Part shown: positions 59,158 through 64,000 of the stretch, one piece after another
Layout of the letters: each line of letters begins with the position of its first letter
Numbering within the stretch: position 1 is the stretch's first letter
Assembly: GCA_937978655.1 (NCBI GenBank)
Contig: CALJUX010000012.1
Location: forward strand, 30,807-94,806
Reading direction: 5' to 3'
Source: an uncultured Chromatiaceae bacterium
Lineage (GTDB): Bacteria; Pseudomonadota; Gammaproteobacteria; Enterobacterales; Alteromonadaceae
DNA: 64,000 bases
Position numbers and translations under genes: made by a program
Notes under the pieces: generated by a model
What the model was told of the DNA's origin: nothing
Seen by the model: only the letters and a program-made list of their open reading frames with translations
The model's database searches: none

Positions 59158-60318
59158 ATGCACCCGGTAAAATTCACTGCAGCGCTGACACTGGTGCTGC
59201 CTTTTATGCTGTCGGCCCCGGCGCTGGCTCAAACTGGCACCATCCAGACCGAAACCGCACTGCAGACTGCAGTGCAACATGAAGTCACTAAGCTGATGCA
59301 ACAACAGCAAATCCCCGGCATGGCCGTGGCGGTGCTGTGGCAGGGCAAAACGTTTTTTTACAGCTTTGGCCAGGCCGATGTCGCGGCAAAACAAGCGGTG
59401 ACGCCAGATACGCTGTTTGAACTGGGTTCCATCAGCAAAACTTTTGCCGGCGTGATTGGCGGCATGGCGCTGGAACGGGGCGACATCAAGCTGACTGATC
59501 CGGTCGCCAAACACTGGCCGGCGCTCACCGGCAAACAATGGCAGGCCATTAACATGCAACATCTGGCGACTTATACCGCCGGTGGCCTGCCGCTGCAGCT
59601 ACCAGAGACTGTGACGGAAAAAACCAGCTTGCTGAATTATTACCAACAGTGGCAGCCGCAATATACGCCGGGTACGCAGCGGGTCTACGCCAACAGCAGC
59701 ATCGGTTTATTTGCGCATCTGGCAGTCGCTGCCGGGGGCAAAGGTTATGCCGAAGTCTTTCGCAAACTGACCGCAGATTTGCAGATGCCCAATACCTACC
59801 TGCAGGTACCAAAAGTCGCAGAGGCGCAATATGCCTGGGGTTATAAAGAAGGCAAACCAGTGCGGATTGGCAGCGGGATGTTACTGGACGAAGCGGGTGG
59901 TGCTAAAGCCAGTGTGCGGGACTTAGCGACCTGGCTTCAGGCCAACCTGCAACCAGAAAAAGTGACAGACCCATTGCTGCGCGCCGGCATCGCCAAAGCG
60001 CAACAACGTTATGCCAAATCCAAAGATATGTATCAGGGCCTCGGCTGGGAAATGCTGGATTATCCGGTGTCAGTTCAGACATTGACGGCAATGACAGCAC
60101 CTGAATTTGTTGCCGGCAGCGCGTCGACAGTGCTGACACCGCCGGTTGACGCTAAAGCAGCCAGCTGGGTGCATAAAACCGGCGCCACCGGCGGTTTTGG
60201 TGCTTATGCCGCTTTTATCCCGTCGCGCCAGGTCGGCATTGTGCTGCTCGCTAATCAGCGTTATCCAAATGCACTGCGGGTGGAAGTGGCGCACAAGGTG
60301 CTGGAAAACCTGAAATAG
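59158..60318 (+). CDS. ampC: class C beta-lactamase (AmpC-like serine hydrolase)
   Basis: A 386-residue periplasmic enzyme that opens beta-lactams through an acyl-Ser. Signal peptide ending ALA-QTG. Active-site motifs are complete: SISK (S91-K94), YAN (177-179) and HKTG (K340-T341-G342). The fold markers IPGMAVAVLWQG and LFELGSISKTFAG agree with AmpC. AAAGGAAC upstream of the ATG. Divergent from ampR, which should make it inducible. Confidence 0.95.
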   Translation: MHPVKFTAALTLVLPFMLSAPALAQTGTIQTETALQTAVQHEVTKLMQQQQIPGMAVAVLWQGKTFFYSFGQADVAAKQAVTPDTLFELGSISKTFAGVIGGMALERGDIKLTDPVAKHWPALTGKQWQAINMQHLATYTAGGLPLQLPETVTEKTSLLNYYQQWQPQYTPGTQRVYANSSIGLFAHLAVAAGGKGYAEVFRKLTADLQMPNTYLQVPKVAEAQYAWGYKEGKPVRIGSGMLLDEAGGAKASVRDLATWLQANLQPEKVTDPLLRAGIAKAQQRYAKSKDMYQGLGWEMLDYPVSVQTLTAMTAPEFVAGSASTVLTPPVDAKAASWVHKTGATGGFGAYAAFIPSRQVGIVLLANQRYPNALRVEVAHKVLENLK

Positions 60319-60437
60319 TCCTTTTATACCAAGAGATTGTCTGCCGCGGTCTGTGACACAGTGCCGCGGCAAAGTGACGGCCCAAGTGGCAACTGTTAGA
60401 CTGCCGGCCATTGAATACCTGCTTCAGGAGCTGTGTG

Positions 60438-61364
60438 GTGACTGTATCTATGACGTTAGACGAAATTTTATTGCGCTTAAGTACCGAACAGCAGGTGTCG
60501 GCAGATTCTGAACAGTTATTGTTTCCGACGGAAGCCTTACTGGCCGCCAAAAGTCACTGGGCGGAGTTTTGGCCGCATATCGCTGCGCTGATGCAGCGGA
60601 TGCAGGCCGATGAAGAGTTAACCGATGACGAATATCAGCTGCTGTTTTACGGCGTGATGCTGTTAGCTGATGTGGCGGATTTGTCGCAGGCGCCGGCTTT
60701 TCTGCAGTGGGTGGATACCACAGACGGCCTGGGATCAGACCTCGAATACACGCTCGGCGATGCCATGACCGAAGACCTGGCCACTATGTTGTTTGTGCTG
60801 TCGGCCGGTCAGTCTTTGCCGCTGCAGCAACTGCTGCTGAGTGAAAAAGCCGGCATTTACGTCAAAGCGGCAGCGCTCGCGGCTTTATTTGCCCAGCTGG
60901 AACTGGCAGAGCAACAAGGCCAGGCGCCCGACACCGCAGCACTGGTTCCGCTATTGCAGCAGGTGATTGATGTCGCTTCCCGCCACGGCCAGAAATTTGT
61001 GCTGGGTGAACTCGCCATCTGGTGTATCAGTTTTGGTCTGCAACAACTCAAACCGGCTTTTCAGTTGCTGCTGCGGCAGAACAAAATTGATACTGCGGTG
61101 ATCAGCACCAGAGAAATCAGCCGCTGGCAGCTGGCAAACAGTGAAAAACCGCTGGCATCTGGCCTGGTGCGCCAAAGTTTTGATGTGATGTCGTTGCAGC
61201 ATTGGCTGGCATTTCAGCCAGACGGCGCCGCAGCAGTTGAGCCTGTGACTGCGGTGGGTGACATTCCTGCGGAAAATGCGACCAGCCCAAAAGTGCAGGC
61301 GGGTCGCAACGATGCCTGCCCTTGCGGCAGCGGCAAAAAGTACAAAAAATGCTGTCTGAACTGA
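60438..61364 (+). CDS. DUF1186-like protein with SEC-C zinc motif
   Basis: A 308-residue protein. The helical body (MTLDEILLRLSTEQQ..., WAEFWPHIAALMQRM) fits the DUF1186 family, and the C terminus is a SEC-C motif (NDACPCGSGKKYKKCCLN), which binds zinc and is shared with SecA and other proteins. The role is unknown; SEC-C proteins often contact nucleic acid or protein. The GTG at 60438 is seven bases from AGGAG and is preferred, although an ATG follows at 60450. Confidence 0.82.
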   Translation: MTVSMTLDEILLRLSTEQQVSADSEQLLFPTEALLAAKSHWAEFWPHIAALMQRMQADEELTDDEYQLLFYGVMLLADVADLSQAPAFLQWVDTTDGLGSDLEYTLGDAMTEDLATMLFVLSAGQSLPLQQLLLSEKAGIYVKAAALAALFAQLELAEQQGQAPDTAALVPLLQQVIDVASRHGQKFVLGELAIWCISFGLQQLKPAFQLLLRQNKIDTAVISTREISRWQLANSEKPLASGLVRQSFDVMSLQHWLAFQPDGAAAVEPVTAVGDIPAENATSPKVQAGRNDACPCGSGKKYKKCCLN

Positions 61365-61428
61365 TGGGCCGCCTCAACTGCAGCGACTGGCCAGCGGTCC
61401 CGGCCGCGGCTTTTAACGGTAAAATCCG

Positions 61429-61902
61429 ATGAAAAAAATTGCTGTGTTTGTCGACGTGCAAAACATCTATTACACCTGCCGTCAGGCTTATGGCCGGCAA
61501 TTTAACTACCGCAGGTTTTGGCAGCAATTGCAGCATCAGGGCGATATTGTGCTGGCAACCGCCTATGCCATCGAGCGTGCCGACGACCAGCAACGTAAGT
61601 TTCAGGATGCGCTGCGGCATATCGGTTTTCAGGTCAAACTCAAGCCTTTTATCCAGCGTGCCGACGGCAGTGCCAAAGGCGACTGGGATGTTGGTATCAC
61701 CATCGACGTGCTGCAACAGGCTGAGCAGGTTGATGAAATTGTCTTGCTGTCGGGTGATGGTGATTTTGACTTGCTGCTGCAGGCGGTGCGCCAGCGTTTT
61801 GCCTGCCGTAGTATTGTCTATGGCGTGCCCGGTCTGACCGCGCACGCGCTGATAAATAGCGCTGATCTCTATGAAAAGATTGATGAAACTTTATTGTGCT
61901 GA
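61429..61902 (+). CDS. NYN domain protein (LabA/DUF88 family)
   Basis: A 157-residue protein with the NYN/PIN-like nuclease core: AVFVDVQNIYYTCRQ, AKGDWDVGITIDVL and LLSGDGDFDLLLQAV carry the conserved Asp residues that bind Mg. NYN proteins are predicted RNases. It follows the SEC-C gene on the same strand after 64 bases; no clear ribosome site is seen. Confidence 0.9.
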   Translation: MKKIAVFVDVQNIYYTCRQAYGRQFNYRRFWQQLQHQGDIVLATAYAIERADDQQRKFQDALRHIGFQVKLKPFIQRADGSAKGDWDVGITIDVLQQAEQVDEIVLLSGDGDFDLLLQAVRQRFACRSIVYGVPGLTAHALINSADLYEKIDETLLC

Positions 61903-61996
61903 GTAAGCATGATTACGCCGGCAACAGGCTTTGGTGATACAACTGGCGGTTTGCCGCGTATTGTCTGGTAACTTTCACAGCAGACCCGAGAACTCA

Positions 61997-62521
61997 ATGA
62001 AACTGTTATCCCTTAAAGCGTCGCTGCTGGCGGCGAGCTTGTTGCTGGCCAGCTGTACCGGCATTCCCGATGGCCTCACACCAGTACAACCCTTTGAACT
62101 GAATAGTTATTTAGGTGAATGGCACGAAATCGCCCGGCTGGATCATTCATTTGAACGCGGCCTGACCCAAGTCACCGCCAACTACAGCCTGAACCCGGAC
62201 GGCAGCGTCAAAGTACTGAACCGCGGGTTTTCGGCACAAGATAACGAATGGGAAGCAGCCGAGGGCCTGGCCAAAATGAACGGCCCGGCCGATCAGGGCC
62301 GGCTCAAAGTGTCGTTTTTCGGGCCTTTTTATGGCGCTTATAACATTGTGAAATTAGCGCCGGATTACAGCATGGCACTGATCATCGGGCCGGATTTAAC
62401 CTACGCCTGGTTGCTGGCGCGCAGCCCCAATCCGGATAAAACCCAGTGCCAGGCCTTTTATGCTGAAGCGACCCGGATTGGCATTAAGCCGGAGCGCTGG
62501 ATCCGGCTCAGTCCCTGTTAA
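61997..62521 (+). CDS. blc: outer-membrane lipocalin (Blc-like)
   Basis: A 174-residue lipoprotein. Lipobox LLLASC, then the lipocalin motif SYLGEWHEIARLDHSFERG, ANYSLNPDGSVKVLNRG, LKVSFFGPFYGAYNIVKL and the C-terminal AWLLARSPNPD. It has the layout of bacterial lipocalin Blc, which binds lysophospholipid or fatty acid at the outer membrane and is usually stress-induced. The ATG at 61997 is chosen because it starts the lipoprotein signal; the frame to 61931 lacks one. Confidence 0.92.
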   Translation: MKLLSLKASLLAASLLLASCTGIPDGLTPVQPFELNSYLGEWHEIARLDHSFERGLTQVTANYSLNPDGSVKVLNRGFSAQDNEWEAAEGLAKMNGPADQGRLKVSFFGPFYGAYNIVKLAPDYSMALIIGPDLTYAWLLARSPNPDKTQCQAFYAEATRIGIKPERWIRLSPC

Positions 62522-62532
62522 AACGGCTGCGT

Positions 62533-63156
62533 TCAGGCGACGCCGTTAAAACAGAATTGCTGTGCGGCTGGCCGTTTTTCGAGTAACCCCTGATACGCCA
62601 TCAGGTGTGGCAAGGCTGCGCGTTCAGTGATGGGCGTTTGCAGCCAGCGGTTCAGCGATAATCCCAAAACTATGTCCGCCAAAGTGAAATTTTCCCCGCA
62701 GATAAAGCCGCCGCTTTGCGCCAGCGCATTGTCCAGAATCTGCAGTTTGTGCTGCCATTGCTGCGCGCTTTGGGCAATTGCTGCCGGGTCAGTGAAATCG
62801 GGGTGCTGACGCACCAGCGCCATAAAGGCATAACGCCAGGCCGGGTTTAATTCACAAGCCTGCCAGTCCATCCATTGTTCCACTTTAGCCATTTGCTGAA
62901 AATTGCTGCCCAATAACGTCGGATGGCTATGTTTTCGCACCAGATAGCGACAAATACTGTTGGATTCCCACAGTACAAAATCACCGTCCTGTAGTACCGG
63001 CACTAAAGCGTTTGGATTGCGCTGGCGGAATTCCTCGGTATCTATAGGCGCAAAACCGCTGCCGCAGGGGATGAGTTCGGCCTCGATATTCAGCTCGGCC
63101 AAAGTCCATAACACTTTGCTCACATTGATGGAGCTGGGTTTACCGTACAGTTGCAT
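62533..63156 (-). CDS. glutathione S-transferase family protein
   Basis: A 207-residue protein with an N-terminal thioredoxin fold (MQLYGKPSSINVSKVLWTLAEL, NPNALVPVLQDGDFVLWESNSICRYL with the Glu-Ser that binds glutathione) and an all-helical C-terminal domain containing the FTLADIVLGLSLNRW capping box. Family members conjugate or isomerise small electrophiles. AGGAAC upstream sets the start. Convergent with the lipocalin gene. Confidence 0.94.
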   Translation of the reverse strand: MQLYGKPSSINVSKVLWTLAELNIEAELIPCGSGFAPIDTEEFRQRNPNALVPVLQDGDFVLWESNSICRYLVRKHSHPTLLGSNFQQMAKVEQWMDWQACELNPAWRYAFMALVRQHPDFTDPAAIAQSAQQWQHKLQILDNALAQSGGFICGENFTLADIVLGLSLNRWLQTPITERAALPHLMAYQGLLEKRPAAQQFCFNGVA

Positions 63157-63651
63157 GATTGAGTTCCTGTTCAGGTGCTTTTACTGGCCGGTGCCGAGAT
63201 TGCGCGCCGCTATCTATAACGCCAGCAACTGAGCAAAACGGCTGGGGACGTACATCGATAGGCCTTGCATGACAATGATGGTTAGCATAAAGAAGCGCTA
63301 AACGCAGATAAAGCGGCCGGCAGTAACACATTGTTTCTTTGGGTTAGTAAATGCGGTTGCTGTGGCTTTGGCAACGTCGCTGGATAAGGGATGGTGCTTG
63401 CGGCGGCATGGTTTTGGCACATCTGCGCCCTCAGGCCCGGTTGTGCTGAATTTATAATTTCTAATCCATCAGCACCGGCTTGCCCGGTATGGAAATAGTG
63501 GATATAACATTGTTTTGCGTCCCAGCGATCGGTACTTTTATTAGTAGTTTGTTGACTTTGTTGTAGTTATCGATTGCTGTAGATCACAGGATTTGTGAGA
63601 TAGAAGGGGTGACACACGGTTTAAAGCGTGGTTCGTCCCTTTGATTAATAT
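63157..63651. other. non-coding region before the cassette-like end
   Basis: About 495 bases, AT-richer towards the right. The left holds the leader of the glutathione transferase gene. No RNA gene, operator or convincing frame was recognised, and no integrase gene is present. Confidence 0.5.
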
Positions 63652-63658
63652 GTTAGCC
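63652..63658 (+). other. integron core-like site GTTAGCC
   Basis: GTTAGCC fits the integron recombination core GTTRRRY. No partner RYYYAAC lies in the 100 bases before it, so it is more like an attI or the free edge of a cassette array than an attC. It is matched by GGCTAAC at 63925. Confidence 0.4.
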
Positions 63659-63701
63659 GTGAATCGGTTTTAAAGTTTTCGGTAAGTTTTGCAGCCAACA
63701 C

Positions 63702-64000
63702 ATGGAAGGTGGCTTTGTTCGGGCAGTGCGTTGCTTGAGTAAAGCGCAAACGGAAATTGCGTTCTCCGTTTCCCTTCTGGTAGTTTGGTATTCACCAATT
63801 ATTTACTGGCTCCGCTCAGCGCTTTATGGCAGCAAGCTGCCAAAGTCAGCTGTTCGCGGGGTAAGTTTTAAATGTGCACGTGCGGCGTTGTTTGGGTTTT
63901 GGCGTTCCCGCGGTTCGGGCTTTCGGCTAACACGTCGCGGCACTCGCGGCCTGCGGCCGCAGCGACGCTCACCAAGGTTCGCGCGCGTGCGCTCAACGTT
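63702..64000 (+). CDS. open frame within the cassette-like region (3' partial)
   Basis: An ATG at 63702 opens a frame that runs to the window end without a stop (about 99 codons). The first part reads GGFVRAVRCLSKAQTEIAFS and a hydrophobic stretch; the last third is Arg-rich and overlaps the attC-like sequence, which argues that part is not protein-coding. No Shine-Dalgarno. It may be the product of a small gene cassette, or chance. Confidence 0.3.
   Translation, partial: MEGGFVRAVRCLSKAQTEIAFSVSLLVVWYSPIIYWLRSALYGSKLPKSAVRGVSFKCARAALFGFWRSRGSGFRLTRRGTRGLRPQRRSPRFARVRST
63925..64000 (+). repeat. attC-like recombination site (3' edge cut by window)
   Basis: Starts with GGCTAAC (63925-63931, RYYYAAC type) and ends at ...CAACGTT, where GTT at 63998-64000 would begin a second core. 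Between lies GC-rich imperfect dyad sequence (CGTCGCGGC...GCAGCGACG, then CGCGCGCGTGCG). Length of about 80 and layout fit attC sites of chromosomal integrons. The final bases lie outside the window. Confidence 0.5.

Overview
The window reads as chromosome of a free-living, Gram-negative gammaproteobacterium, most like the Rheinheimera/Alishewanella/Alteromonadales group. This is an inference from gene content: AmpR/AmpC, vSGLT-type transport, a TonB receptor joined to a sugar operon, PEP-CTERM-like proteins and many signalling proteins. Genes are dense. No rRNA, tRNA or CRISPR was seen.

Layout. 1-2.6 kb: end of an NtrC-type sigma-54 regulator, then a receiver/helical-repeat protein whose phosphoacceptor Asp is missing. 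2.6-11.3 kb: M24 peptidase, two PEP-CTERM-like secreted proteins, a YkgJ-type Cys protein, a large 7TM-PAS-GGDEF-EAL protein, a c-type cytochrome and small proteins. 11.4-11.9 kb: a long diverged inverted repeat. 12-13.8 kb: RecQ.

13.9-31.05 kb is the main system: eleven minus-strand genes packed as one galactoside-use locus. In transcription order they are TonB-dependent receptor, SDR, GH2 beta-galactosidase, galE, galT, galK, galM, Na+/sugar symporter, GH5-like hydrolase, MFS transporter and LacI-type regulator. Several genes overlap at start/stop codons. Two LacI-type operators lie upstream of the receptor gene. The likely flow is import of a galactoside across the outer membrane, periplasmic hydrolysis, Na+-coupled galactose uptake and Leloir metabolism, with the last gene controlling the first promoter.

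31.4-38 kb is accessory: a trypsin-like lipoprotein, a fasciclin protein, a diguanylate-cyclase-like protein with a broken GGDEF motif, then an AT-richer island. The island holds a DUF4258/HTH pair that looks like a toxin-antitoxin module with its own operator, and a decayed RHS tip followed by a small two-TM protein (candidate immunity gene). 38.1-43.6 kb: a four-gene heavy-metal RND efflux operon behind a near-perfect CusR/CopR-type box, with no outer-membrane channel gene but two related small periplasmic proteins. 43.6-48.4 kb: solute-binding-like protein, helical-repeat protein, lipoprotein, TDT-family transporter and divergent LysR regulator.

48.6-53 kb: PAP2 phosphatase, phosphoethanolamine transferase and Omp85-family barrel, a probable envelope-modification cluster. 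53-57.9 kb: polysaccharide deacetylase, small proteins, a repeat/TM protein that stops where an output domain is usual, VOC protein and methyltransferase. 57.9-60.3 kb: ampR and ampC, divergent, with a 125-bp palindromic element between them. 60.4-63.2 kb: SEC-C protein, NYN nuclease-like protein, lipocalin and glutathione transferase. The last 350 bases look like an integron-type cassette, with a core site at 63652 and an attC-like structure running off the end.
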